Assembly (NCBI RefSeq): GCF_001421515.1 | Contig: NZ_LMKM01000036.1 | Coordinates: 1 to 64,000 of the forward strand | Direction of reading: 5' to 3' | Source of the DNA: Pedobacter sp. Leaf216 | GTDB lineage: Bacteria > Bacteroidota > Bacteroidia > Sphingobacteriales > Sphingobacteriaceae | Length of the DNA stretch: 64,000 bases | Part shown: piece by piece, positions 25,417 through 34,743 of the stretch | Layout: each line of letters starts with the position of its first letter | Numbering within the stretch: the stretch's first letter is position 1 | Made by a program: the position numbers and the translations under genes | The notes under the pieces: generated by a model | The model's input: only the letters and a program-made list of their open reading frames with translations | Told to the model about the DNA's origin: nothing | Databases searched by the model: none

Positions 25417-26151
25417 ATGAGTATAAGATGCATTGTAGTAGACGATGATGTGGCAGCGATTGAGGATATCACCGAATATATTCATCGAATGCCGGAGTTG
25501 AAATTATTGAGGACCTTTCACGATGCGATAGATGCCTTGCAATATGTAAAGGATGAAGGGGGAATTGATCTTATGTTTGTGGATGTGGATATGCCAGTGA
25601 TTAATGGAGTGGAACTTTCTTCTCTTGTCAAAACGCATGTCCACTATATTATATTTACAACTTCTCATTCCAAGTATGCACTGGATGCCTTTGAAGTCAA
25701 TGCGACTGGGTTTCTTTTAAAGCCTTTTAATTTTGCTCGATTTTTCCGGGAATTGCAGAAGATTCTGGTAAAATCGGAAATTACGGCCCTAGAGCCAAAA
25801 CAGGATTACGTCTATATCAAGAGTAGAGACGAAAACACGAAATTAGTGAAAGTACGTTTTGCAGATATTGTGGCGTTGGAAAGTCAGTTGAATTATATTA
25901 CTGTCCATACCGAGAAACGCAAATTTACAACTCACCTTAGTCTTAAAGAAGCAATCGAGATTTTAGCCCGACCGGATTTGTTTGTGCAGGTGCATCGTAG
26001 TTTTGTAGTATCCAAGGAACACATTGAAAGTATGGAGGGCAATACCTTATCGATGACCGGTGGATCTAAGTTTACCATTAGCGAAAGTTACCGCCAACAT
26101 CTTCATGATATTGTCAATAGCAGAGTTTTGAGGCCGCGTATCAAATTGTAG
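25417..26151 (+). CDS. LytTR-family response regulator
   Basis: 244 aa. Receiver domain (residues 1-120): acidic D9-D11, phosphoacceptor Asp56 in F-V-D-V-D-M-P, and the conserved Lys in L-L-K-P-F. LytTR DNA-binding domain (about 140-240): D-Y-V-Y-I-K-S, L-E-S-Q-L-N-Y-I-T-V, and F-V-Q-V-H-R-S-F-V-V-S. It should pair with the LytS-like kinase encoded at 26377-27498. LytTR regulators frequently control bacteriocin production in response to peptide signals, and here a 43-aa peptide gene lies between regulator and kinase on the other strand. The lanthipeptide cluster is the obvious regulon, by inference. Confidence 0.92.
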   Translation: MSIRCIVVDDDVAAIEDITEYIHRMPELKLLRTFHDAIDALQYVKDEGGIDLMFVDVDMPVINGVELSSLVKTHVHYIIFTTSHSKYALDAFEVNATGFLLKPFNFARFFRELQKILVKSEITALEPKQDYVYIKSRDENTKLVKVRFADIVALESQLNYITVHTEKRKFTTHLSLKEAIEILARPDLFVQVHRSFVVSKEHIESMEGNTLSMTGGSKFTISESYRQHLHDIVNSRVLRPRIKL

Positions 26152-26173
26152 TTTGCAACGTGGCTTATGTCAT

Positions 26174-26305
26174 TTATCTGATCACTCCTGTTACTGTATA
26201 GGTGAGGGACGTAAAAGTTGGATCAATTGTGGTGTCTCCATAGGTTTTTGTTTTAGACAGATAACGGAATACTGTTCTCTTAACTAACTTCTTGTTGTTC
26301 TTCAT
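26174..26305 (-). CDS. 43-aa Thr-rich peptide, candidate precursor or signal peptide
   Basis: A 43-codon frame from the ATG at 26305 (a start at 26365 is possible and gives 63 aa). The N-terminal half is strongly basic (K-N-N-K-K-L-V-K-R), the C-terminal half is rich in Thr/Ser and contains I-D-P-T-F-T-S-L-T-Y-T-V-T-G. There is no Cys and no GG cleavage site, so it is not a normal lanthipeptide precursor. The position between a LytTR regulator and a histidine kinase, divergent from the kinase, suggests a secreted signal or a modified (RiPP) peptide. I do not recognise the family with certainty. Confidence 0.5.
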   Translation of the reverse strand: MKNNKKLVKRTVFRYLSKTKTYGDTTIDPTFTSLTYTVTGVIR

Positions 26306-26376
26306 ATTTTTTTTTCGAACATAATCAGTCAAGCCAGGGGTGTAAAACCGCTGGGATACAAACACTCACTTCTGCT

Positions 26377-27498
26377 ATGAACAGTTTATTTTTAGTGATC
26401 AATAAAAACTTCGAGCGGTTCGTCCAAGAATATCGGATTCATCTTCTATGCTGGATGGTTTATATTTTCTATGAATCTGTGCTTACCGGATTTTTCTCTG
26501 GTAGATTCGGAAAAATGGAAAACTACGTCGTACACTATTTTCTCAATATTAACCTGTTTTATCTACACGCACACTTTTTCGGAATGTTGATAGTGAACCG
26601 TGGACGGTGGAGTTTGGTAAGTATAGCTCCCCTGGTTTTGGCTGAAATGATATGTTATGGACTGTTGCTGGGTACTTTAAACCATTACTTTACAGATTAC
26701 AACCAATCTCTTCCGGGAAACTTCTTAGGTATCGACCACAAGTTTATCATTGGTGCGACTTACCGTTCCATTTTTTTCATCATGATATCGACAGGCTATG
26801 TTTTTTTTAAAAATTACTGGATGGAAAAAAGACACGCCGCACAATTACGTATTGCGCACTTGGAAAGTATTATTCAACAAGAAGTTATGGAAAAGCGGCT
26901 GGAGGTATCCAAAAATGCATTCATGCGGGCTCAGGTTAATCCTCATTTGTTATTTAATGCCTTGAGCTTTATTCATAGAAGAATTCGGAAAACGGACGAA
27001 ATTGGCGGGGATATGGTGATTCATTTAGCCGATTTGATGCGTTTTGCGATTGACATTGATGATCATGATGTGGAGATTCCAATACTCGAGGAAATTGAAC
27101 AGGTAAAAAGTTTTATATGGATTTTCAGCAATATTCATGCGCGGAATTTTTATCTCGACTTGCAGTTAGAAGGTGACCTTGCAGAAGTAAGGATTATTCC
27201 TTTGATCTTGGTTACTTTGATAGAAAACATGTATAAACACGGTGATCTATCAGGTGGTGATACTCCTGGAATAATGTCTGTTGTTCATTCTGCGAATAGT
27301 TTGGAGATCAGTACGTGGAATAAGATTGCACCAATGGCGAGGGCTCATAGTTCAAATAGGGGGCTGGTAAATCTAGAACAGCGTATCAAATCGGTGAAAG
27401 CCGCAGATAGTTTGGTAAACTTCGGTGCTGTTGATGACTGTTTTTTTGTCAATATCAGCATAAAGACTAAAAAAGAATCTCTGGATTACCAGACGTAG
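26377..27498 (+). CDS. LytS-like sensor histidine kinase (His_kinase family)
   Basis: 373 aa. About four hydrophobic segments occur in the first 150 residues, followed by a coiled linker (L-R-I-A-H-L-E-S-I-I-Q-Q-E-V) and the LytS/YehU-type phosphoacceptor site RAQVNPHLLFNALSF near residue 187. The ATPase N-box is degenerate in length (L-I-L-V-T-L-I-E-N-M-Y-K-H-G), and G-L-V-N-L-E-Q-R marks the G2 region. This is the membrane sensor for the LytTR regulator encoded upstream. It lacks an obvious periplasmic sensing domain, so the signal is probably read within the membrane segments. Confidence 0.9.
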   Translation: MNSLFLVINKNFERFVQEYRIHLLCWMVYIFYESVLTGFFSGRFGKMENYVVHYFLNINLFYLHAHFFGMLIVNRGRWSLVSIAPLVLAEMICYGLLLGTLNHYFTDYNQSLPGNFLGIDHKFIIGATYRSIFFIMISTGYVFFKNYWMEKRHAAQLRIAHLESIIQQEVMEKRLEVSKNAFMRAQVNPHLLFNALSFIHRRIRKTDEIGGDMVIHLADLMRFAIDIDDHDVEIPILEEIEQVKSFIWIFSNIHARNFYLDLQLEGDLAEVRIIPLILVTLIENMYKHGDLSGGDTPGIMSVVHSANSLEISTWNKIAPMARAHSSNRGLVNLEQRIKSVKAADSLVNFGAVDDCFFVNISIKTKKESLDYQT

Positions 27499-27623
27499 CA
27501 TTCGTCCCGGATTTGACCTAATTGGTCCTCGAAATGCTAGTTTTCGTATAACCTGCTGAGAAATGAGGTATTGTTTTTCGATTTTGCGATGGCGAAATTG
27601 CTATTTAATCCCTTTCAGATTAT

Positions 27624-28583
27624 ATGTTAAAAGAATTGAAAACCACCCTAGAGGCTATATCCCAATGGTCAGCAGCTGATCAGGAATATGTTCATCATAT
27701 TTTAAACCAGATTATTGCCCTTAGAGATCAAGAGCCTGAGGACCGGGACGCTGATCAGGAGAGTTATCTTCAGTTGGCGCGGCACGGCTCTTTTATGAAA
27801 AAACTCGCTGGACACTTTTCTTCTGCTATTCTAGTAGATAGTCAAATGGGTAAGTTTTTGGTTGATCCTGAAGATGTTGTAGTAGGACAGTATCTAAGGC
27901 ATTCGGGAACTTATTCTGCAGAGGAACTTTCGAAACTTTCGGCTTTTGTAAATCCCACAAGCAGAGTGCTTTTCGTAGGCGCGCATATCGGTGCCTTGTG
28001 CATTCCAATAGCTAAGATTGCCGGTCAGGTGACCGTTATCGAGGCAAATCCAATTTCTTTTACGTTATTACAGCAAAATATCCTACTGAATGGATTGAAA
28101 AATTGTTTGGCTTTTAATGTGGCAGCGAATGATACCGATACCGTGATCAGTTTTATTCAAAATAGGGCTAACTCTGGAGGCAGTAAACGAAAACCCATTA
28201 AAGACGCTTTCATGTATAATTATGATAAACCAAATGAAATCCAGGTACAGGGCGCCGCACTAGATGTTCTTTTGGACGGAAGTTTTGATATCGTAGTGAT
28301 GGATATTGAGGGTTCGGAGTATTTTGCGCTGAAAGGCATGCCGAAAATACTCGAATCCTGCGAGTTATTAATGATGGAGTTTATCCCACATCACTTGATC
28401 AATGTGGCAAATATATCAGTGACGGATCTAGTGTCCACCCTTAGCGCTTTTGACGTGCTTACTATTCCTTCCCTGGGCAAACAGGTTTCAGGACCTGAGA
28501 TCCTGAATACCCTTCAAATGATGTTCGATCAACAGTTGGCTGATGATAGCCTGATTTTCAGTAAGACTACACCTCGAGTGTAA
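27624..28583 (+). CDS. FkbM-family SAM-dependent methyltransferase
   Basis: 319 aa. The SAM-binding glycine region V-L-F-V-G-A-H-I-G-A-L-C-I-P near residue 112, V-T-V-I-E-A-N-P near 134, and the FkbM hallmark F-D-I-V-V-M-D-I-E-G-S-E-Y-F-A-L-K-G near 220 are present. FkbM enzymes are O-methyltransferases of sugars or natural products. Beside four probable glycosyltransferases of the lanthipeptide cluster, methylation of an attached sugar is plausible. Its 3' end overlaps the convergent glycosyltransferase gene by 17 nt. Confidence 0.87.
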   Translation: MLKELKTTLEAISQWSAADQEYVHHILNQIIALRDQEPEDRDADQESYLQLARHGSFMKKLAGHFSSAILVDSQMGKFLVDPEDVVVGQYLRHSGTYSAEELSKLSAFVNPTSRVLFVGAHIGALCIPIAKIAGQVTVIEANPISFTLLQQNILLNGLKNCLAFNVAANDTDTVISFIQNRANSGGSKRKPIKDAFMYNYDKPNEIQVQGAALDVLLDGSFDIVVMDIEGSEYFALKGMPKILESCELLMMEFIPHHLINVANISVTDLVSTLSAFDVLTIPSLGKQVSGPEILNTLQMMFDQQLADDSLIFSKTTPRV

Positions 28584-29703
28584 ATTTATTATATACATCG
28601 AAGCGTTCGTCAAGATAATGTGCGTATTGCAAAAATCTTGCATAAGATGGCTTTTGACGAAATTCATTTAATATATCTAGTAGCTTTTGCTCTAGTTGAG
28701 GATATAGTTCTTCGAAGGAATAATCTGCTATATCGCCAGTCAGGTTAATATAGAAATGGCCATTTTTACTGTAACGCAATTCATAGCCCTTTTCCTGAGC
28801 ATTTGGGATGAAGTCCCGGACTATTTTCCATACCTTTTCTCCCGGCCTGGTAACGCTCCATTTCAACAGGTTCCGGTGCATAAATAGTGGCTGGCCGCTG
28901 AAGTCGTGTTGTACCATGGTTGTTCCGGTAAAACCATCTGAATCACTAATATATCCACAGGTGGCAACCGGTTTTACAATCATGTGGAAAGATTGTTGGA
29001 GGAATATCCACGCGAACTTGAATGTGTCTTTATCACCGTAGAGCATTTTGTGGAAGATGTCTGCACGTTCATTAAAGAAAAGGGCAAGGTTGAGCGCTTT
29101 CCAGCAAAGGGATTTATCGATTAATATCTGGCCACTTTCTTGTTCAGGTACCTGGTACTCTTCACATTCGGTGATCTTCCATATAGGATTTTCAGGTGAG
29201 GTTAACCAGTAATCCGGCCAGAATATGGCTCCGTTTTGAGTATATTCAGTTGATTGGAATAGGAAAGATGGATCCTTTAAGGGAATATTATCTGCATCCA
29301 GAAACAGGATTTCTTTGAACGAACTGTTAACCATGGCGAGTGGTTTTAGCATAACGCCACTGAGTTGGGTGGGTGAAATGTCGTAGAAGTTACGGCATTT
29401 AACGCCATATTGTTCAATTTCGTTTATCATTTCATTAGACATTTCGTTACCAAGATGCCAGATTTCGATGGGTAGGTGGCAACCAATATATCTTAAATGT
29501 TTTACTAAAACGTAGGCGCAGGTATAATATTTTATTCCTCCGGCACACATCACGATCCCTTGTCCTGAAAACTTTTCTTGAGGATATTGATGGAAAGTGG
29601 CTAGGTGTTGATGGCATAACATTTTGATTTGTTCGATGGCTTCGTCTTCCAAAAGAAAGCCTACATCCCTTATTCCGGATGGAGTGACGTTGAAATTTGA
29701 CAT
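28567..29703 (-). CDS. Glycosyltransferase, MNN1/alpha-mannosyltransferase-like
   Basis: 378 aa. V-M-C-A-G-G-I-K-Y near residue 51, then L-P-I-E-I-W-H-L-G, and the DxD metal/sugar-nucleotide motif in K-E-I-L-F-L-D-A-D-N-I-P-L-K-D-P near residue 130 match the MNN1-type glycosyltransferase fold. No membrane anchor or signal peptide, so it acts in the cytoplasm, presumably on the modified peptide or its sugar chain before export. It is the last gene of the minus-strand lanthipeptide run and follows the GT32-like gene by 9 nt. Confidence 0.82.
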   Translation of the reverse strand: MSNFNVTPSGIRDVGFLLEDEAIEQIKMLCHQHLATFHQYPQEKFSGQGIVMCAGGIKYYTCAYVLVKHLRYIGCHLPIEIWHLGNEMSNEMINEIEQYGVKCRNFYDISPTQLSGVMLKPLAMVNSSFKEILFLDADNIPLKDPSFLFQSTEYTQNGAIFWPDYWLTSPENPIWKITECEEYQVPEQESGQILIDKSLCWKALNLALFFNERADIFHKMLYGDKDTFKFAWIFLQQSFHMIVKPVATCGYISDSDGFTGTTMVQHDFSGQPLFMHRNLLKWSVTRPGEKVWKIVRDFIPNAQEKGYELRYSKNGHFYINLTGDIADYSFEELYPQLEQKLLDILNEFRQKPSYARFLQYAHYLDERFDVYNKFTLEV

Positions 29704-29712
29704 AACTTTTTT

Positions 29713-30399
29713 TTAAGATATCCAGGTGTGTAGCCAGTAGTGAAGTAACGGTGCGGTGATCTCTCCTGAAGGTGGGTTCCTAATTTCACTGTAGTCGTAT
29801 GCAAATACTTCTTTCACTGGAATTGATTTCATATTAGTATTGGGATGCTTAGCTAGGCTATCTCGCATTCTAAAAGGGCCAGAGTAACTTGGGGTAAATA
29901 AGTTTTCCCTTTCTCGGCTTTGGTAAAGTTGTGCGATATCCAGGCTTAAGTTTAATAGGTAGGGGTCTCCGGCACTAGCGCAAAAATATTCAGAGGCGAG
30001 CGTCTGGTTGCAGGGGTCACACAGCATGTAACCTGTAGGATACTTGAAGGATAGGTAAATGAAGCCTTGTTTGTCCAAGAGTTCAACATCCCAGTCGACG
30101 TAGTATCCTCCAAAATGATACACAACTAGATATCGACCAATATCAGCTGCTTCGGCATGGTTTCTGGCGTTAATAAATGCATCGTAGGCAAAGCGATAGT
30201 ATCGAAAGATAAATTCTGAGAGTTTGCTGTCATCCCAGATATTAAATTCGAAGTCATTTCCCAATTGGTCGCGCCAGGAAAGCAAGCATCTGTCAATAAC
30301 TTCATTGGTTTTCGCCCCAAGAATGTGATGAACGATTCCCGGTATACTGTCAGATGGCTTTGGTGAGTGTTGCTCGGAGAGTGAGGATTGATTAACCAT
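29713..30399 (-). CDS. GT32-like glycosyltransferase (DXD sugar-binding)
   Basis: 228 aa from the ATG at 30399, chosen because it overlaps the HlyD gene stop by 8 nt; a longer frame begins at 30474 inside HlyD. Features: I-P-G-I-V-H-H-I at the start of the domain, N-I-W-D-D-S, then A-A-D-I-G-R-Y-L-V-V-Y-H-F-G-G-Y-Y-V-D-W-D-V-E with the DxD motif. This is the Gly_transf_sug/OCH1-like arrangement. It sits between the exporter genes and the MNN1-like enzyme, so it most likely takes part in glycosylating the lanthipeptide. Confidence 0.82.
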   Translation of the reverse strand: MVNQSSLSEQHSPKPSDSIPGIVHHILGAKTNEVIDRCLLSWRDQLGNDFEFNIWDDSKLSEFIFRYYRFAYDAFINARNHAEAADIGRYLVVYHFGGYYVDWDVELLDKQGFIYLSFKYPTGYMLCDPCNQTLASEYFCASAGDPYLLNLSLDIAQLYQSRERENLFTPSYSGPFRMRDSLAKHPNTNMKSIPVKEVFAYDYSEIRNPPSGEITAPLLHYWLHTWIS

Positions 30400-31690
30400 T
30401 TTTCTTAAACATTTTAATAATATTTCCAGTGAACCGTTCCAGAAGTGTGAGCTGTTCGGTAATAATGTCGGCATCAGCAGTAAGCCCGTCCTTTAGACGG
30501 ACAGGACGCTCTCCATCAACTTTGACTATTTTATTGATGCTGATTCTGGCCGAGAATATGCTGTCGCGGAGTGCGGCGTCAGCGATTTTATCCAGTTTCC
30601 CATATACCATTCCGTATTTTTCATATGGAAAACTGTGGAGCTTAATTAGGACTTGCTGCCCTGTTCTGACTTTTCCGATTTGGTACTGGGGAATTGTAAT
30701 TTCACCGAAAAAGTCTTCATCACCTGGATTAATAATAAATATTTCCTGGTTTTGAAAAACATTCTGGTTGAGTTGAATAACACCTGCGAACACGACGCGT
30801 CCGTCGATTGGAGCGCTTAGTACGTTTTTGATTTGCCAGGCCCTGATTTCGCTTAAACATCTATTGATGGCCTGTTGAAATTTAGTTTTCTGAATGAAAA
30901 TGGTATTTTCCACGTCGAGGATTTCTTTCTGTTTGGAATTTTCCATCGAGTTGTTTTCCAGTACTGCGAGTTCATTGCTATTTTTGGGAAATTTCGAGGA
31001 AAGATATTTATTTTCCTCGTCGATAAATTCGTTTGTTGATATCACTTTTTTCTCATAGAGCTGTTGGTAGGCTTTATAGGTCCGCTCCCTATTTTTTTCC
31101 TCCCGTGTTTGCAATTTACCTTGTTCTTTGATATAATTTTCCTTTGCTTGAGATATGGCAAGGTCGCGTATGAGTAAGACTTTCTTTTGCTGATAAAATC
31201 CATTCTCATCAGTTGCTTGATATTCCTGGTACTGCTGATAAAGCTCTTGGTAAACGTCCTGAAGTTCACCCAAATTTAAGTCATTTGGGAATGAGTAAGG
31301 GAAATTTTTGATTTTCCCCGAGAAATATGCTCTCAGCTTTTCTACTTGCTCGACCATTAATTTGATATGTTCGGGGTTGGCTGAAGTCTCCAAAAAACCC
31401 AAGGCATCTCCTTTTTTTACCCATTGGTTATCCTTGACGAGTATGGAGATAAGTTTACCGTCGTGCTTGGCCATAATGGATTTTGGGGAGTTAATGGAGT
31501 TTATCTTAAGAGGTACTTTCACGATTTCCGGATACTTGATAATAGAAGAAAATCCAATGAATAGTAGCAAGATGCAAAGCATGAGGGTAATCCCCCATCG
31601 GATTATCCAACTGGGGATGGCAGATATCACATCTTCCAATTCCTGACTATTTACTTTTTTGTAAATCAGTTTCTCCTTTTCCATATTCAT
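30392..31690 (-). CDS. HlyD-family membrane fusion protein
   Basis: 432 aa. One N-terminal transmembrane helix (W-G-I-T-L-M-L-C-I-L-L-L-F-I-G-F, residues about 33-48), a barrel-sandwich lipoyl-like half motif (M-A-K-H-D-G-K-L-I-S-I-L-V-K-D-N-Q-W-V, about 72-90), a long coiled-coil hairpin, and the second half motif (L-S-A-P-I-D-G-R-V-V-F-A-G-V, about 290). It should bridge the C39-type ABC exporter to an outer membrane channel, which is not encoded nearby. The start codon overlaps the stop of the exporter gene (TAATG). Confidence 0.9.
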   Translation of the reverse strand: MNMEKEKLIYKKVNSQELEDVISAIPSWIIRWGITLMLCILLLFIGFSSIIKYPEIVKVPLKINSINSPKSIMAKHDGKLISILVKDNQWVKKGDALGFLETSANPEHIKLMVEQVEKLRAYFSGKIKNFPYSFPNDLNLGELQDVYQELYQQYQEYQATDENGFYQQKKVLLIRDLAISQAKENYIKEQGKLQTREEKNRERTYKAYQQLYEKKVISTNEFIDEENKYLSSKFPKNSNELAVLENNSMENSKQKEILDVENTIFIQKTKFQQAINRCLSEIRAWQIKNVLSAPIDGRVVFAGVIQLNQNVFQNQEIFIINPGDEDFFGEITIPQYQIGKVRTGQQVLIKLHSFPYEKYGMVYGKLDKIADAALRDSIFSARISINKIVKVDGERPVRLKDGLTADADIITEQLTLLERFTGNIIKMFKKNG

Positions 31691-33891
31691 TAAAGCTGTT
31701 CGACTAAATGCAACTGATTTTTAACTAATTTGTAATACGCCCCTCTGTTCTCGAATAACTCTTCGTGGGTTCCCTGTTCGCAGATTTTTCCTTTCTCCAA
31801 GACAACAATATTGTCTGCGTTCTTGATCGTACTCAATCGATGCGCAACGACCACAACCGTTTTTCCGATAAAAAAATCTCCCAGGTTTTCCATGATTACT
31901 TGTTCATTGTTAGCATCTAGAGAGTTTGTAGCCTCGTCAAAGAAAATATAGGATGGGTTTTTATAGGCTGCGCGGGCAATCTGGATGCGTTGTTTCTGCC
32001 CCTGACTGATTCCTTTTCCATCTGCGCCGATCTTAGTTTCTAATCCTAGTGGTAGCTCTGTGATAAAATCCTGGATGTTAGCAATCTGAATGGCTCTGTT
32101 TAACTTTTCCATGTCCGGGTAATCGTCTCCTATGGCGATATTATTTGCTATGGAATCTGAGAAAATGTAAGCGTCCTGAAGAACCACTCCGCATTCACTC
32201 CTCCAACTTCTAAAGCCTATGGAATCCAGGGGTTCTTGACCAATTTTGATTTCTCCTTTTTCTGGCTGGTAGTAACGGAGGATCAATTTCAATAGCGTGG
32301 TTTTTCCGCTTCCGCTCATGCCTACAATAGCAGTTGTTTTTCCTTCCGGGATTTCCAAATTAATCTCCGATAAAACCGGATCCAAACCTACTCCGGGATA
32401 GCTGAAGGTGACCTGGTTGAGTCTTATGCTTCGGTCGTCGGGAAGTCCTTCTTTGTAAGAACGTTCCGGATCCTCTTCATCTTTCATCGCGTGTACTTCA
32501 TTCAGCCTTTCCAGTGACAGCTTGGCGTCCTGAAGTTGCTGCATAAATCCGATCAATTGTTCAATAGGGCTATTAAGCTGACCGATAATGTATTGCACAG
32601 CAATCATCGCACCAAGTGTGAGTACATCGTCAACTACAAGCCTGACTACCATATAAGTGAGGATAAGATTTTTAGCTTCGTTGATGAAGAATGCACCTGT
32701 AATCTCAATCTGTCCCATCCTCATCGTTTTCACGCTGTACTTAAACAGTCTGGCCTGAATCTTTTCCCATTCCCAGCGCTTTTGTTGTTCGCTATTGTTC
32801 ATTTTAATTTCCTGCATGCCTGAAATCAGCTGTACGATATTGCTTTGGTTTTTGGATGAAAAATCAAAGCGTTTGATATCCAGGTTCTTGCGAACTCTTA
32901 AGAATGCGTATACCCAGATGCTATAGACAATGCTGCTGATGATGAGTATGAGGAAAAGTGTAATATTGTAATAAATCAAAACGATGGAAAAGAGTACCAT
33001 ATTGAACATCGAAAAAGCGACATTCAGGGTAGTTCCAGTCAAAAAGGACTCGATACGCCGCTGATCGGAAATTCGCTGCATGATGTCTCCGGTCATTTTG
33101 GACTCAAAATAGCTGATGGGCAGTTTCATCAATTTGATTAAAAAGTCTGTTAAAATTTCCAGGTTAATCCTTGTACTCATGTGTAACAGTATCCAAGAAC
33201 GAATAAAGTCGATGGACATCCTGCTGAAGGTCAAAACGCTCTGCGCAATCATCACAATGACAATGAAATCAAGTTTTTTTGAGCTGATGCCAATATCAAC
33301 CATTGACTGGGATAAGAATGGTAGGATGAGTTGGAAAATACTGCCACAAAATAGCCCCAACATCAGTTGGATGACCATTTTTTTATGTCTGGATAAATAG
33401 GATAAAATATAGTTCCAGTCTAGTAAATTGGCTTTTTCCTCTTCTTCCTGCTCGAAAAATGCTGGTGATGGTGATAACATCAGCACTACCCCTTTCCATT
33501 CTTCCATTTGCAGCGTGCTGATCCAGTGTTGTTTGAATTCTTCCTCGTTGTAAACAATGAGGTCATTAGCCGGGTCTGCTATATAGTACTTTCCCTTTCT
33601 TATCTTGTATAGAACAACAAAATGATTCTGGTCCCAGTGCAATATGCAGGGCAGCTCGATTTCATGGATTTGCTGGAGTGTCAGGCGAATGCCGTTGGTC
33701 CGGAAGCCGATCTTCTCCGCTGCTCTGCTAATACCCAGTAAGGATACCCCTTCCCGGTTAATTCCGCATAATGCCCTCAGCCTTTGCATTTCCATTTTCT
33801 TTCCGTAATATTTGGCTATGATCCTAAGGCAGGTAGGGCCACAGTCCATTTTTTCATGTTGTTGATAAAATGTGATCTTTTTCAAATTCAA
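31690..33891 (-). CDS. Peptidase C39-containing ABC exporter (bacteriocin type)
   Basis: 733 aa. C39 peptidase domain (residues 1-130): catalytic Cys in K-M-D-C-G-P-T-C near residue 17, His in W-D-Q-N-H-F-V-V-L, Asp in I-A-D-P-A-N-D. A six-helix ABC transmembrane domain follows (about 165-445), then the nucleotide-binding domain with Walker A G-M-S-G-S-G-K-T-T, signature I-S-Q-G-Q-K-Q-R and Walker B Y-I-F-F-D-E-A-T. Such exporters cut leaders after a Gly-Gly and export the peptide; the precursor at 36988-37221 has the matching I-M-G-G. It is the LanT-like step of the cluster. Confidence 0.95.
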   Translation of the reverse strand: MNLKKITFYQQHEKMDCGPTCLRIIAKYYGKKMEMQRLRALCGINREGVSLLGISRAAEKIGFRTNGIRLTLQQIHEIELPCILHWDQNHFVVLYKIRKGKYYIADPANDLIVYNEEEFKQHWISTLQMEEWKGVVLMLSPSPAFFEQEEEEKANLLDWNYILSYLSRHKKMVIQLMLGLFCGSIFQLILPFLSQSMVDIGISSKKLDFIVIVMIAQSVLTFSRMSIDFIRSWILLHMSTRINLEILTDFLIKLMKLPISYFESKMTGDIMQRISDQRRIESFLTGTTLNVAFSMFNMVLFSIVLIYYNITLFLILIISSIVYSIWVYAFLRVRKNLDIKRFDFSSKNQSNIVQLISGMQEIKMNNSEQQKRWEWEKIQARLFKYSVKTMRMGQIEITGAFFINEAKNLILTYMVVRLVVDDVLTLGAMIAVQYIIGQLNSPIEQLIGFMQQLQDAKLSLERLNEVHAMKDEEDPERSYKEGLPDDRSIRLNQVTFSYPGVGLDPVLSEINLEIPEGKTTAIVGMSGSGKTTLLKLILRYYQPEKGEIKIGQEPLDSIGFRSWRSECGVVLQDAYIFSDSIANNIAIGDDYPDMEKLNRAIQIANIQDFITELPLGLETKIGADGKGISQGQKQRIQIARAAYKNPSYIFFDEATNSLDANNEQVIMENLGDFFIGKTVVVVAHRLSTIKNADNIVVLEKGKICEQGTHEELFENRGAYYKLVKNQLHLVEQL

Positions 33892-33897
33892 GGCTAT

Positions 33898-34743
33898 TTA
33901 AATCTGTACTGCACTACGTTTGAAAAGGGAATGATAATGATGGCTGAGCATATAATAAAGCACCAATTCAACAATATTCTGATCGGTGACGAAATATCGG
34001 TTCATCATCATATGAATAAGGCTTTTGATGATTCCTGTGTATAGATTTTCATTACAATCCTGCTGGCATCGGGAATGGATTTGAATGAGTAACCGATGTT
34101 GAACTTCTCTTTGTTTATGGAGGTTTGAACTGGTCTGACTAAGGTACTCAAGAAGATCATTTTTATTTGTCCTTTGTTGGGTTCTCAAAAATTCCATATA
34201 AGACCTGGATGGCTGTAATTTTTTTTTATAGAAAGCAAATAGTTCCTCGCAGATGGAATGTCTTTGACTAAAATTTAGCCCTGCGTTATCCAAAAGATCA
34301 TTGGCTAGCGCTGCAACCCGAAGCCAATCTCCCCTCGAGGAAGTGTGTTCTGCGATGAGATCCAGGATTTGAAAAGAATTAATTGAAAATAATTCTTCTA
34401 TGTCTTCGATATTCGACGAACCATAGCGTTCGAGTTCTCTGAAATAGGTACTGTATTGGATATCTAAAATTTCCCTTTTTTCCACTGCTTGGGAAAACAT
34501 ATCCCGGATCAGTATAACCACTTTTGTGAAATCATCCACTTGAATTAAATGGAATCTTAGGCGCAGGTGACATCCTTGTTCGTCCTTGAATCTGATAAAG
34601 AAGAATTTTGATATCCAGCCATTCAATCGGAGTTCTCTTACTAAATGTGCGACATCGCTTTGAAGCAAATCTTGCTGCTTGGAGAAACTACAATATATTT
34701 TACAATATAACCATTCACTTCCTAAAATAAATTTACGCTGCAT
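33898..34743 (-). CDS. LanB C-terminal (elimination) domain protein
   Basis: 281 aa, matching the thiopeptide-type bacteriocin biosynthesis (SpaB_C) domain: W-L-Y-C-K-I-Y-C-S near the N-terminus, then F-F-I-R-F-K-D-E-Q-G-C-H-L-R-L-R-F near residue 49, a typical family signature. It supplies the glutamate elimination half of a lantibiotic dehydratase. It is encoded directly after the N-terminal LanB protein (stop and start adjacent), so LanB is split into two polypeptides of 721 and 281 aa; together they match the length of single-chain LanB. Confidence 0.9.
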   Translation of the reverse strand: MQRKFILGSEWLYCKIYCSFSKQQDLLQSDVAHLVRELRLNGWISKFFFIRFKDEQGCHLRLRFHLIQVDDFTKVVILIRDMFSQAVEKREILDIQYSTYFRELERYGSSNIEDIEELFSINSFQILDLIAEHTSSRGDWLRVAALANDLLDNAGLNFSQRHSICEELFAFYKKKLQPSRSYMEFLRTQQRTNKNDLLEYLSQTSSNLHKQREVQHRLLIQIHSRCQQDCNENLYTGIIKSLIHMMMNRYFVTDQNIVELVLYYMLSHHYHSLFKRSAVQI

